Below are positions 12,701 to 24,923 of a stretch of 64,000 bases of DNA, one piece after another. How positions within the stretch are numbered: position 1 is the first letter of the stretch; the number at the start of each line of letters is the position of its first letter. The DNA is taken from positions 744,001 to 808,000 of the forward strand of contig CM041196.1 of NCBI GenBank assembly GCA_023078555.1, written 5' to 3'. The position numbers and the translations under genes are program-made. Source of the stretch: Ulva prolifera. Taxonomy: Eukaryota > Chlorophyta > Ulvophyceae > Ulvales > Ulvaceae. Below the pieces are notes generated by a model that worked only from the letters and a program-made list of their open reading frames with translations, ran no database searches and was not told the origin of the DNA.

Positions 12701-15297
12701 GCCGCCCCCAGACCCCAACCCCAATGCCAGTGCACCTTCCCTCGCACGCCACATGCATGAGAGGTGCGCGGCACACAAGAGGCTGCAACGCGTAGAATGC
12801 CCAATCCACCGCCCGCCCCGCGCAGCGTCGGGGCATGCCATAGGCAGAAGCTCCAAGCAACGTTAACGGCGAAGCAGGCACCCGCAACGGCGTTCGTCGG
12901 GCGCAGACGTAGGTTTGAGGAAGAGGAGGTCTCCGGAACGTGGCCAAGGGAGGCCACAGCGCCGAGCAGCCGGTGCCCGCCAGCCAGATCTGGTCGACCA
13001 GCTCTAGATGCCACCTGCCACTACCAGTGGTAGCCCACTAGCAGGCGCGCACGCAGCTGGCCACTGGCCAACCAGCCACGAGAGTTCGTCAGATGGAAGC
13101 ACGCAAACGGAACACCGTGGCCATGGGACCCCGTCACAACCGCCTCGCCTGTGCTGCTGCAGCGCTACAAAAGCCGGAGAGGCCCAAGCTTAAGCCGGAG
13201 AGGCAGATAGCACCGCAGAATCCGCATGCACGGCACCAATGCATTAATGGCGCGCCTGTGCCGCTGCAGCCTTGCAGTGTGAATCATGATGTATGGACGC
13301 CTCGTTGCAGGCCCTCCGGGAGATCTCACCGTTCTATCGCTGCTAGTGAATTAACGTTAACGTACGTACTACTAGTAGCTCGGGCCCGTTCACTGGAGAG
13401 CGCGTCTACACAGAAGATCGGCAGCTGCACTGGCACACATGTATCCAAGATATTGGTCATGTATCCCAGATACTATGGTATTGGTCATGACGACCGGCTG
13501 AACACAGGATCTACGCCATGGTTTCTTCTTCATGCTGCACATGGTTTCTGAGGAGCATCGTGAACGGCTGATGTGACTGTGCATCAAGGCAACAATCGTG
13601 ATGACCTTGTCACGGTGAAAGCACGTTTACAGTAGCTTGCCGAACTGGCATCGGTGCCTGGCAGGACCAGGTGGATCTGAAGGTGTGCATTTCAAGGGCA
13701 AGTGATTGTCGTGTGAGGGGTCATGAGAGGCTGTTTCATACTAGTAGGTTTCCCTCGAAATCCTCGGAGTGTGCTCGTTTGACCCCGTTCACCACTCTGC
13801 GATATGTTTACTTTCGGTAGCCGGCGCCAGACCACTAGGCCTATTCAATAGGCCATGATCTGATCAGTGTTGGGTCGATGGGCCCGGTCATATGTATCAA
13901 TTCCGAATATTCAGGTCTTATTTTTGAGTGGCAGCCCTGGAAATACTGCACAGCGCTGGGCCCGGCCCGCGACAACATTGCTGATCAGGGCTGGGCTTAG
14001 CCTAGATCTTGGCCATCGATGGCCGAGATCACAACTAGACAGGTCATATTGTGTATGCCTATAGGAAGATCAGTTGAATCAATAATTTCATGATGCTGGC
14101 CAGTACCGGCGTCGTCACAGGGAACCCTTGCAAGGTGTCCATGGAAACCATCCGAGTTGCTTGACAGTGTCTGTCCAGATCCATGTCTGTGCAAATTGAG
14201 CTCTCAGTCATCCATATGGGTTACTATGCATAGATATGTAAGCATCGTGGTGCACACTGTATAGTCCTGTGGCAGAACTTCTCCGATGGAGGCACATCAT
14301 CTCTGTCAAAAGCTGCATGCAAACAAAGAGTCAGACATGCACTCATCGGCACAGTGCATGCAGCATCATGATGCATTTCCACTCATCAAATGCATGCACC
14401 TATACGCATTCAGCTTCCATGACCGTCCCACAATAGCATGGTATGCTGCAGTTCACTTTTGACAGCTCTGATCGTGGTTCAGCCGTCACAAGCTCATACT
14501 GAAGCGCTAGCATGCGCAAGTATGAACCTCGGGATTACACATCGCGCTGGCCAGCGGTAAGCGCTGGCGTTGTCAGCACTGCTTCACGCATGCACATCGA
14601 GCACACCAGGAACTTCGCTGTGGGTCGCTTCTGCCCCAACATATGCACGGTATACCATATCCGGTACCGGTGTGCCGCGCATGCCGTAGGTTTCGATGCA
14701 TGGCCATGGCCTGCAGGATCGAGCCCTTTGGAATGAATGCCAGTGGCTGCGCGCAGAACTGGAGGAATGGTAACCTGGACAGCGAGCAGCTACGACCGTG
14801 TTTCTGAGGACGCAGAGTATTCCGAAAGCTAGTGATGCCGTCAGGAAGTAACATGATCAGCGTCCGTTGTGGTCGATCACCGCCGGCGCGCGTGCTGTGT
14901 GGATGATCAAAGTCGGAACCGGACATGATTCATGATGTGCAATCTTGAGCAGCTGCTTCAAAATCGATCTGGGGGTAGATCTCTCAGCCGGCCATCTCGA
15001 GACGACAGGTCCTAGGTATACGAGATCGTTCGCGGACGACGTGGCCGTCGCCGCTGTTTTTCGGACGCTCGGAAGGTGGCCACGATGCACGGTGGACAGC
15101 GGCTGGTGATCATACAACCAAATGCAATAGCCTTATCCCTGGCAGACTCTGCACCTGTGCATTGTGCTGCCGAGCAGGACGGGGCATAGTCAGTAGTGCC
15201 TCTTGGTAGGGCTTAATCAGCGTTGCTTGTTCTGCTCCTGGGACACGGAGATTCGCACGATGGTTACTCTGCATGGTTATTTACAGGGGTACTGCAG

Positions 15298-18200
15298 GTG
15301 TGTTCTGGACGCTTCGGAGCAGTGGCAGGTGTCTTGGCAGCGCTGCTGCTGCTCGGTCCCAGTGCTGCCAAAGACGGAGCACCTGGCTACGAAGACTACG
15401 CCAGCGACACAGAGTATGGCTCCTACGGCTCATCTGATCCTGAGCCTCCTTCCGGGGTCGTAGTCCCGCCAGAGCCAGCACCAGGGCCCATCGCTGGTGC
15501 GTCTTCACAAGAGTTCTCCACACACCGGGTGTCCATGCGCCATCGACCACTGAGGTCACTCATGTGCTATGAAACATTTGTCTAGCTTCGTCAGATGTAT
15601 CTGTGCGGCATCGGTTTAACTTTAGCGGGCTCGGCCTAGATCTACAGCTCCCGAACGACGAACATACAACACGACAGACGAGAACCTGATACCACAGGAC
15701 CAGCACTGCAGAACTGTAATATCCGCTGTGTTGTCTCTGAGAATGGGGCGTGCAGCTATGCCGACGCCGGACTTCATCCGCGGGAGTGCTGCTTTCCTTA
15801 CCAGCCCACCTGAATAGAGCAATCTGTCGCATCCCCTGCCTGTAATCCCAGCGACAAGTACAAACGGTCATGCGTAGAAGTCAGTATCTCTCCTTTCCGT
15901 TGTCAATGGTGGTTCGTCTGTGCTTTCCCGGGTTGACAGTCCTGTGCCATGATGCAACCCCATGCGGCAGGAAGTTAAGCCTGCTTTATGATGCAACATC
16001 GCTGATTTCATCCATTGGAGCATGCATGTGTGTGTGCCTCGGCGATTCCACCAGGGCAACACTACCTATTGCTCGAGACATGTCGTCCAGCTATCCTGCG
16101 CAAAGTTCAGCGCTGGCAGGTGCCCCTGCGCCACTACCAAGATGAATCAGTTTACACCTATGCGCAGAGATACAAACTTACTCGGTATGTGCAGGAGAAG
16201 AGGGTGCCGTGAGGCTGGTGAACCAGCTAGATGTCAACGGTTACGCCACTGGCGCCCTGCAGGTCTTCTGCGAAGGTGCCTGGGGCACTGTCTGCACCGC
16301 CAATTTTGAAGATGTGGACGCCCTCGTGGCCTGCCGCCAGCTCGGCTTCACAACAGGGACTGTTCTACGAGACCTCACACCCTTCATCAGCGAACCGGTC
16401 CCAGCAGTACGTCCCTCTGCCACCACTCTGCTTGGCACACACTCTGAGAATACTACCAAAGCATATCCTGGCGTTGCCTGGACCACATCATAGCACTGAT
16501 GTGCTGCAGCCAAGTCTACACCTGCGGCTGATTGACGTGAGTTTGAATGTGCTACTGCTACAACATTTCCTGCCCGCATCGTGCCCTGCCTCCTGGCCGA
16601 TGCACGGGCTCACTTGCCCAAGGGCGGATCGTGAAGACTTTCTGGCCACAGCATCCCAGCACATCCCAGCGGCTGTCGCGGCCACAGCACCACACCACTG
16701 CCACAGCTGCCTCTGTCACGAACCGACCAGCATCAGCGCATCCACTGGACATCGCTGGCAGAAGTCTGCAGGAGCAGCCTGTCCTTAGACTTAAGGCGGC
16801 CTTCATCAGCTAGAGCTAGCATCTGCTGGAGCTCACCGACAGAAATCTGAACCGAAGCATGTGCTTTAAGAACGCCATGTCGGGTGTGCAGGAGGTCCGC
16901 GTGCCATTTGCTCTCGAGAATCTGGGCTGCACCGGCAACGAGACCAGCCTCCTCGACTGCCCGGCAACCCCAGATGTTGAGATCGACTACAGGGACCCCT
17001 ACAACTACGACTACTACGGGCAGGCTTACGACGTGAACCCGGCGCAATGCGACCCGGACGCGCGTGAGAGGACTTACGCATATGTGGCTTGTGGTGGACC
17101 TGCTGCAGCAGGTTCGGCCACCTCCCCACTGTCTGTGCACTGTTCGGTCACCTAGGTAGAAGTTCTTCTGTGTGGGTTTGCTACCGGCACAGCTGGACCG
17201 GCTAGGATGCCCACCACCTTTGTGCGCTTGTGAGTGACCGGTCCAGGCTGCGATGTATGCCATGGCCTAGGCCAGCGTGTGTATGATGTAAAATCGCCAT
17301 GTCTGCGGGTTGGCACGAACCGGGTCGCTGTCGCCTTGGGCTTGTTTCAAATAATGCAGGCTGATGTGCTGGGAGATCATATGACCCGCTGCAGATTTGC
17401 TGCTCGTCTACTCGACAATCCAGAAAACGTGTTTCAAATAATGCAGGCTGATGTGCTGGGAGATCATATGACCCGCTGCAGATTTGCTGCTCGTCTACTC
17501 GACAATCCAGAAAACGACTGCCAATCGCAGTCGCCCGGCAGCCTGTCACCTCGCGATCAACCGCATTGACCTCGAGAAACCAAGCAAGCAAGCAACAGGT
17601 ATCAGTCTGTCTTCTGCTGCTCACGTCCGCCACCTTGCATGCAGCTGAGGGCGATGTCAGGCTGTCAGCCAACATGGTCTCAGAGGACGGCAGTGCGGAG
17701 TACGGCCGCCTTGAGGTCTTCTTCCGCGGCGGCTGGGGCACCGTCTGCGACCGCATCGGCGCCTTTGGCATCCCAGGCGGCTCTGGGCTGAAGGGGCCAC
17801 GCTTCACGGCTGGTTCTGCTGAGGTGGCGTGCAGGCAGCTGGGGTTCCCGCAGGGCTTCCGAACCCAGGCCCCGGTGCGCCCTCGAAATCACCGGCTGCG
17901 TCCGAAACCAAACCAGTGGCCTTCCACTGGTGTCAGTATGCTCGCGTCAGGGCAAGGCATCCCAGACTATCACCTTGATGTTGTGTCAGTAAGCTGGGAA
18001 CAGTGCGCATCGAGTGTAGAAGCTGGAGTGCCGACGCCGGGCGCAGCCTGTGCATGTGGTACCTGCACTGTCCTTGCAAGCGGGAGCGCCAGCGTGTCTC
18101 GGGCATATGCATCAGCTTCTCATACATGTGACAAGGCTCCGGTGCGGCCTCATTTGGATCGTGTGCGTCCGAATTCACCGAAGCAGTGGCAATCTGCTTA

Positions 18201-21200
18201 AGCTTGTGGCAGGGACCGCTCAGGACCTCGGCGCTTCAATGCGCGCTGCTCCCGCAGTGCCAGCAGGACACCATCATCGGAATCTCGAAGCATATGCAGC
18301 TTTCCTTCGTGCCCCACCACTGATGCTGCAACTCACGCCACCTGCAATGTGTTCTGGCTGACCATTCGCCAGAAGCGCGGAGATGCATGCCGACCATGCA
18401 TGCGCCACATTCGCATCGCCCGTGTCCTGTCGGTGTGAATATGTGATACAGATGAGTAGCGACCAGGTCTACAACATGCGGAGCACAGCCGCGTCTCCCT
18501 GTCGCGAGTCACAATACCCAAAAAGGAAAACATCAGTGGCGATGTGCATGCATGCGCAGGACGATGACGCAGAGACTCGCGCACGGACTGAGCGCGTGCC
18601 GATCGTGCTGGCCGGCGCCGACTGCGATGGCACAGAGGGTGCTCTGACAGACTGCCTCGGCAAACCATTGGGCCGCTTTGGGCGGCAGTGCAACCACGAC
18701 AGCGACGTCTACCTCGTCTGCTTCAGCCCTGATCCCGGTCCGCACCGCTCCTCCCCCTTCACCTCGCAGGCTACCTCCTGTGTCTCTGTCACCTGCACAA
18801 CAGGCCCGGGGCCCCTGCTGCCTTGACACGACCTGCAATCTGGTTGGCCATGGGCAGCAGCGCTCCGTCTGCGCACGCCAGCACCTGTGCATGACAATCT
18901 GTACAGATCAGCGGTACCCAACGGGCGCCGCGATGCTTTGTTGGGGAGGTCTTTGTCACACTGCGGTGCATGTGTGGATTCGGTGACCGCAGTGGGACAA
19001 GCAACGGGAGTGTCACATGAGAGAGCGTGTTCCTGTTTTCCTTTTTTTTTTTTTTTTCAAGTTGATGGCGTGCGCGCGGCGCCACCTGTCGCTCCGACTG
19101 TGCCAGTATCACAGCACACAGCGTGACTTTGTGTGCTTGCGTGCATGTTCGTGGCGTCCTGTGTCCGGGTGCATGTGGTGTTCTGATCCGTACCAGGGGT
19201 GCCTTTGTGTTTGGCATGGTCTGTTGTTATTCCTGCCAGCGTGCTGGTGCACTTCAGGCTCTCTCCTCGTGACTCACTCCAGACAGTGCTGCCAGGGACC
19301 ATACGTGAGACACTCTCCAAATTGCGTACCTCATCATACAATTGTTTGCCATGTTCTGCAGCTCGAGATGGCCAGCTGCGCCTCTCCGGCGGCACGGCCA
19401 CCCCGGAGTTTGCGTACGGCCGCCTCGAGGTCTTCCTCCACGGCTTCTGGAGCAACGTCTGCAATGACAACCGCTTTACACCCGACTCGGCACAGGTGGC
19501 GTGCAAGGCCCTCGGCTACGACGGCGGCGCTGCGCCCCTCTTCAATCGGCCATACTCGCTCGTCGACTCGTCTCCATTTGCAAGGCCAAGGCGTGTGCAG
19601 ACACTGAATCAGGCCCGCAGCTTGCTCTTTCCTTGCCAGCATGAATGCATTTGTGGCAGCTGCACTTCACAAACTCCCATTCCCACCCTGAGGACGCGCT
19701 CACCTGGTGTACCACCTGAAACAGCGCATATGGACTGAATAGGGTGAAAACGTTTCCCATTCAGGGATCCTGTACAGTGTTCGGTGCAAGCATGCATGCA
19801 CATTCTGCTTGCGAATTGTATGGACAGTCAATGCACTACAACTGCAACTATCCCAGGCTGGCAATCGCCATGGCAGCCGTGCTGTTCCCGGCAGAGCCAG
19901 TCAGACCTACATTCATGCATGCCACCAATGCACACGCGCACGTACTCCCGTCTGCTGGGCTGTCCTCTGATCACATACGGTAAAATCCAACACCCCAATT
20001 GCCGAACGAAGATGCGAAAAACACTGCAATGGATGTCCAACAGAGTGTGTCTACAGGTGTTGTTCGCTGACATCCCCGTGGCACTGGCGGCAGTGGACTG
20101 TGACGGCACCGAGACGTCCCTCCTGGAGTGCCAGAACAATGGCCGCCTGGCCTCGAGGTGCACAAATAAGACAAGCAGCACCGTGCTCGCCTGTGGCACC
20201 ACAGCCACTGGTGCGCCTTCCGAGTCGGCGATCACTCATGAGGAGTGTGGCATCATCGTTTGCAACTTTTCAAAGCGCACTGTTGCTATTGCTTGCGCGT
20301 ACTGGGCCTGAAGATGCGCCTGTGATTTATCATATGTGCGAGGTGAAGCATATTTTGGGTTTTCAACTCCCTTCTGGTGGTATATCTTGCATTGTGTGGC
20401 ATGCAATGACCCATGCATATGTAGACTGTTTCAATACATGTGCCGATTCGTCATCTAGCGCGAACGGCGTTGCATTAGATGGCATTTTGTGCAATGCTGC
20501 ACTTGATTCCAATGTTGTGGTCATGCACCGCTCATCCACACTTGCAGAGATCTGGGGCGGGTAGATGCTGTGAATGTCACATATGGCTCTGTTTCACTGG
20601 CCGCGCGAATACACTGATCAACAGCACCTGCAGTCCGCATACATGCAGCTCCACAACCACCACAGACGAGCACTACCCAAGCAACCCTTGCTGGTGAACA
20701 CAGTCATTGAAACCAGTGGTCTCGCCGCCATGCAGGCTGCGACAAGAGTCCCGGCACGGCTGAAGGCGCGGTGCGGCTGCGGCAGGGCTTCGGCACGCTG
20801 TGCGACCCCGTGCACACCGGCTTCGTTGAAGTCTTCCACGCAGGGGAGTGGGGCGCACTCTGCGGGGGGACTGAGCGCCTTGATGATGGCCAAGACAACC
20901 TTGTGGCCGACGTCGTGTGCCGGCAGCTCGGCTTCCCGCACGGCACTCGCATCGACCCGCTCGTCCCTGGAGAGCTGGCCCCGGATGGCGACTACGATTA
21001 CACGAACGACTATGCCAACTACGGTTCAACGGAGGAAATCGGGCAGCCCACTGGCCGTGTATGGCTGAACCGAGCCCGGTGCCGGGGCCCGGAGGAGAGG
21101 CTGTTTGACTGCGAGCTCGGGGTTAACTCGAGGCGCTTCCTGCCTGATGGTGCCAGATGCGAGGGCTTCAACTTCGATGGTAGCCGGGTGCATGTCGCGT

Positions 21201-24200
21201 GCCGGCAGTTCCCGGTGGTGGAGGCCTTGGAGGCCGTCACCACTCCAGGCGCTGGTGTGCATGCACTGCATGCACTACATCACTGCATCACTGACATGTT
21301 GGGCTGTGCTTCTGCCACTGGCATCAGCACTGGCCTGTTGAATTGTGCTGACTCCAGTGCCGATGATCTTTTGCCGCCGTGATGCTGAAGATCATAACAC
21401 GAGCAGAACAGATTGCAGCCAGTGGCATGCAGAGGAAGGCGATCTCAGGCTCGTCAATCAGACGGCAGTTTCAAAGTGGGCGACTGGGCAGCTGCAGCTC
21501 TTCTTTGAGGGTTCCTGGGGGCAGGTCTGCGCGGGCCTGTTCGACGCCCCAGACGCCAACGTCGCCTGCCGCCAGCTCGGCTTCGGTGCCGGCACCGTCG
21601 TGCCCCAGCGCATCGGCGACAGGGCAGTGGATCTGCGTTCGACGCCCGTGTTCCCGGAGGTCGTGCTCACCGGCTCAGGCTGTCAGGGCACCGAGGCGAG
21701 GCTGCTGGACTGCGGCCCTGCCGACGACGCTGTGGAGACTGATGATACCTTCCTGCGCGGTTGCCGGGAGGCAGAAAGTGCCGGCCTTGTTCTTGGCTGT
21801 GTTGATGATTCGATCTCAGGCATGCCCAAATGCGACCCCCACCCTCAGCGAACTTTTCATGCATGCGCATGACACAGACTTGCCATGCAGCCACTCCCGC
21901 CGACCCAATGGTGCTGCGTTCTTCGCCGGAGAAACAGTGGTGCCGTATAAACCTGAATGGCTGATCACTGCCGGAGATGAATTCTGGCTCCCTTTGGTTT
22001 GATTAGTCGTGATTAGTCATGAAGTGACGTGCAGGGGCGGAAGGTGCAGTGCGGCTCGTCAATCGCACCGACGGGCCGACGCCGGGGCTGGCGTCTGGCT
22101 CTCTGGAGGTATTCCACGCCGGCGCCTGGGGCTCCATCTGCAGCGGCCGCAGCCGCTTTGCGGACCAGCGTTTGCGGCTCACCCCCCGCAACCCACCCGC
22201 CCTCGAGGTGCGCAGCCAGGCACCCTAGCCAATTGATCGTAACGTGCCTGGCTGTGCCGCGCTGTTGACTGCAAGCAAGTTTTTTTTTTTTCAAGCACAG
22301 ACTAGTGAGCGCTGCTGTTTCGAGGCGAGATGGCATCATGTAGGCGTAGTGCACATGCAACTGTGATCTGGCTGCTTCTCAGGCGCGGGGGCTCGGGGCC
22401 CACGGCACTCGAAGGGGCCCACCACAGAATGGGCACCTTCATCTCACCCTCGGCCATGTGCAAGTCCGAAAGTAGAATGCACAGTTGTGTTGAAACAGAT
22501 CGACTGCTTTCTCGTTTCATATGATATCACACCAATCGCATGACAGAACCCACACTGATTGATTCAATACGACGTCCTTTAGATTCACCTCGACCCTGCA
22601 CTCTTTGGCTGACTCGGCATCAGTCAATTTACAAAGCGAGGCTGCGCAGGTGTCACCAATTACTTCAGAAAGCAGAATCATCAGCAGGTCGTTGCTGATG
22701 CTGCCGTGCATGCAGGGAGCAGCCGAGGTCGCCTGCCGGGAGCTGGGCTTTGCCACCGGGAGCTTCCAGCTGGCCGTCGGCGCCGAGGCAGAGGTGTCGC
22801 CGCCGTGGCTGGCGTCGGTGCGCTGCAACGGCACGGAGGCGACCATCGCGGACTGCGAGCTGTCTGCCTTTGGGGACACCTGGACCTGCGGCCTGCCCCT
22901 CCGCCTCTACTGCGCCACTGCCGGTGCGGATCCTTCCTGCGTCAGTTCGGCAATCTGCCTTCTACACCTCATCAGGCTGCCGGCGATGTCAACTCTCCTG
23001 TTGGGTACACTGACCATGGTCAATTAAGTGAGGACACTCAATGGCCGTATTGCACACATGTGAGTGGACTCAATCAGTATGCATTAGTTGGTGTCTTTGC
23101 GTTGCAGCTTCGGCGGATGTGTGTGCGCTTGAGTTGGTATCATGAGGCGTAAGGAGTCATCCGTCTGAGATTCCTGTAGCCACGCAACACCGGAGCACTG
23201 TAGAACACTGTGAGAGTCTACACGTGTCATGCTGTCACATTTCTGAAGGCAGGATCACATCTTGCAGATTTTCATGCACACATCAGCCATCTCGTGCAAC
23301 TCACTTCTCTGGACACTGGGAGGTTTGGAACCTCCTGGGAGGAAAGCTCTGATCATTTTCCGCACGCATGCAGGTGTAGCAAACGAGCAGGTGCGGCTGG
23401 TGGACGGCGGCGTCGCTCCCGGCGGCGAGTGGGAGTACGGCCGCCTCGAGGTGCTGGTCGATGGTTTCTGGTCGGCCATCGATGAACTCGACTTCTTTGG
23501 GGAAGTCTTCGGCCGGGACGAGGCACAGGTCGTGTGCCGGCAGCTCGGCTACTCCGCCGGCGCGCAGCTCCTCGCCGGCCAGGCCTCAGCTCTCCCTCCG
23601 CCTGGCCCACTGCCGGTCGCAATTGACAGCGTACAGTGCGTCGGGAGTGAGGACACTTTGGCAGAGTGCAACGTCAGCACGATTGTTGAAGTTGACGACA
23701 CCTTGAGGATGCTCAACGGCTTGCCCATTGCAACCGGCGACGCACGCGTGGCCGTGCTGTGCACAACCCCCTCAGGTGCGAGCGCCATATTTTTAGCGCC
23801 TCTACTTGCTGTGTTGTACAGTGGACAGCTGCCCTTGCACTGTGGGTAGCTCACGCTGGGATCTTATGCGGTGCTACAATCCCGTGCCTAGTTGCTCGGG
23901 TGAAGGCATAGGTACTGCAAAACTGTGACTACTTCAAACGACACACAAGGCAGCTTGCGGATGGTCAGTTCTACGGTGTCTCCTTCACACACGTCCGTCT
24001 CAGTTTGCAAACATGAGATGCAAATGAAAGCGTGTGCATCTGAGTGTGCACGTGCAAGGCGGCCGGATCACCGGGGGAACGATCCGTGCAGGGTGCGAAG
24101 CAAACTCCGCAACCGAGGCGGAGCCGCAGGAGGGCGACATCCGCCTGCAGCCCCTCCGAGGCACCGCCGCGCCGACCGCGCCGTGCGACCCCGTGCACAT

Positions 24201-24923
24201 CGGCGGCGTTGAGATCTTCCACGACGGCCGCTGGGGCCGCATCTGCAGCGGCCGCTTCGGGGACAGCCCCGCAGACGTCACCCTGGACGCGCAGGTCGTG
24301 TGTCGCCAGCTCGGCTTCCCCTTCGGATCTGTCGTCGACGCGGAGGAGGTCGCAGCCGGCTACTATGACAGCGTGCCTGATGGAGATACCCTGGTCTGGG
24401 CTACTCAGGTGCGACCATGCATGGCGCTTCTAGCAGGGAACAGCGGACACCCTGCGGTGATGGCAGAAGACAGCAGCCACTCTCCTTGAGCTATGCTGAG
24501 CTTGGCAGTATGCTGTAGTCCTCTGCCATATCATGCCCGAGTCATTGTAGTCTGGCCTGAGCTTCATGCACAGCCATGTGTGCGAGAGGCACCTGTAGTC
24601 ACGTCGTGCAAGGAGGCTCTGGTATGAAGATCCAGTACAGTAACGGCTTCATAGACCGGCGGAACAGAGCTCGTCGAGCTAGCTGTTGGCAGAAATGTGG
24701 GTGCCCGGTGTTCAGGTCGTATGTACGGGCAAGGAAGTCCGGGTGCTCGATTGCGAGCTCCCTCAGAACTTCGGGGACGACAGGCTGCCCAGGCGGGACA
24801 TTTTCTACGGCGACTACACCCGATTCGAAGACCAGTACGGCGACGACGGCATCAGGATCGCCACCTGCAGGAGCAGCGACGCCGCGTGGCTCACCGTCGC
24901 CTGCCGCACCTTCGAACTCACTG
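15298..24923 (+). CDS. SRCR gene B: secreted protein with eight SRCR domains, inverted paralogue of gene A
   Basis: Fourteen exons: 15298-15496, 16195-16406, 16892-17111, 17645-17874, 18560-18737, 19362-19561, 20057-20210, 20736-21254, 21433-21819, 22035-22207, 22716-22923, 23374-23775, 24092-24408 and 24683-24923. All phases agree with gene A exon for exon. The first visible exon encodes a hydrophobic signal or anchor segment (VAGVLAALLLLGPSAA), then a short Tyr/Asp and Pro-rich linker. It has no in-frame ATG and begins at a phase-0 acceptor, so an upstream initiator exon is missing from this model. After 24923 (phase-1 donor GTGCG) no further exon was recognised before the convergent gene at 26437, so the C-terminus is unresolved. 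Two sites are odd: the exon ending at 19561 has a weak donor (GTCGAC), and the exon ending at 21819 uses a GC donor. Confidence 0.87.
16195..17111 (+). other. SRCR domain 1 of gene B
   Basis: Exons 16195-16406 and 16892-17111. Motifs: ALQVFCEGAWGTVC, ALVACRQLGFTTG and LENLGCTGNETSLLDC. The loop before the last cysteine is Tyr/Asp-rich (YRDPYNYDYYGQAYD). This is the domain retained in gene C, with almost the same sequence. Confidence 0.87.
17344..17516 (+). repeat. Tandem duplication with an 87-bp period inside gene B intron 3
   Basis: Copies 17344-17429 and 17431-17516 are identical by eye over 86 bases, both starting GTTTCAAATAATGCAGG and ending CAATCCAGAAAAC. Identity suggests a recent event. 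Confidence 0.9.
17645..18737 (+). other. SRCR domain 2 of gene B
   Basis: Exons 17645-17874 and 18560-18737. The first has YGRLEVFFRGGWGTVC and AEVACRQLGFPQGF. The second begins with acidic DDDAETRART, then VPIVLAGADCDGTEGALTDC and VYLVCFS. The 685-base intron between them is unremarkable. Confidence 0.85.
19362..20210 (+). other. SRCR domain 3 of gene B
   Basis: Exons 19362-19561 and 20057-20210. Motifs: YGRLEVFLHGFWSNVC, AQVACKALGYDGG, VDCDGTETSLLEC and STVLACGT. The first exon is 12 bases shorter than in gene A if the phase-0 donor GTCGAC at 19562 is used. That donor is weak, so the boundary is the least certain in this gene. Confidence 0.78.
20736..21254 (+). other. SRCR domain 4 of gene B, single exon
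   Basis: A 519-base exon. Motifs: EGAVRLRQGFGTLCDPVHTG, VVCRQLGFPHGTRID, WLNRARCRGPEERLFDC and VHVACRQFPVVEALEA. The insert loop is acidic and Tyr-bearing (DGDYDYTNDYANYGSTEE), shorter than the tyrosine-rich loop in gene A. Confidence 0.85.
21433..21819 (+). other. SRCR domain 5 of gene B, single exon with a GC donor
   Basis: A 387-base exon. Motifs: GQLQLFFEGSWGQVC, ANVACRQLGFGAG, SGCQGTEARLLDC and LVLGCVDD. Alignment with gene A and the required phase 1 put the exon end at CTCAG|GCATGC, a GC-AG intron in place of GT-AG. Confidence 0.78.
22035..22923 (+). other. SRCR domain 6 of gene B
   Basis: Exons 22035-22207 and 22716-22923. The first reads GAEGAVRLVNRTDG, then LEVFHAGAWGSICSG. The second reads EVACRELGFATGSF, VRCNGTEATIADC and LRLYCATAG. 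Confidence 0.83.
23374..23775 (+). other. SRCR domain 7 of gene B, single exon
   Basis: A 402-base exon. Motifs: WEYGRLEVLVDGFWSAID, AQVVCRQLGYSAGAQLLAG, VQCVGSEDTLAEC and VAVLCTTPSG. Phase 1 at both ends. Confidence 0.86.
24092..24923 (+). other. SRCR domain 8 of gene B
   Basis: Exons 24092-24408 and 24683-24923. The first reads GGVEIFHDGRWGRIC and AQVVCRQLGFPFGS. The second reads VVCTGKEVRVLDCELPQ, an acidic loop (FYGDYTRFEDQYGDDG) and LTVACRTFELTG. The second exon's acceptor was set at 24682 (GAGCTAG), the one that keeps the frame; the nearby TTGGCAG at 24692 does not. Confidence 0.78.

Larger units (their letters stand above)
8653..15297. other. 6.6-kb spacer between the divergent SRCR genes A and B
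   Basis: No recognisable protein gene. The unlocated 5' exons and promoters of A (reading left) and B (reading right) should lie here. Visible contents: a TATA-like CATATATAGG at about 9309; two copies of a 15-bp unit (CTCTGTTGGTGTGGC) at about 10458; a 38-bp tandem pair at 11221-11296; three GGTACCCCATT units at about 11556; a dispersed-repeat copy at 11668-11799; and a run of 20 C at 12681-12700. Long ORFs here have no start signal, domain or splice support. Confidence 0.5.

Noticed and set aside
12618-13014. Glycine-rich minus-strand frame over the C-run
   Set aside because: Produced by the homopolymer and C-rich flanks. No other support.
15260-15300. ATG at 15260 as the start of gene B
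   Set aside because: It is out of frame with the exon and any intron to correct it would be under 35 bases.
24693-24923. Acceptor TTGGCAG at 24692 for the last gene B exon
   Set aside because: It gives the wrong frame. The acceptor at 24682 preserves homology to gene A.
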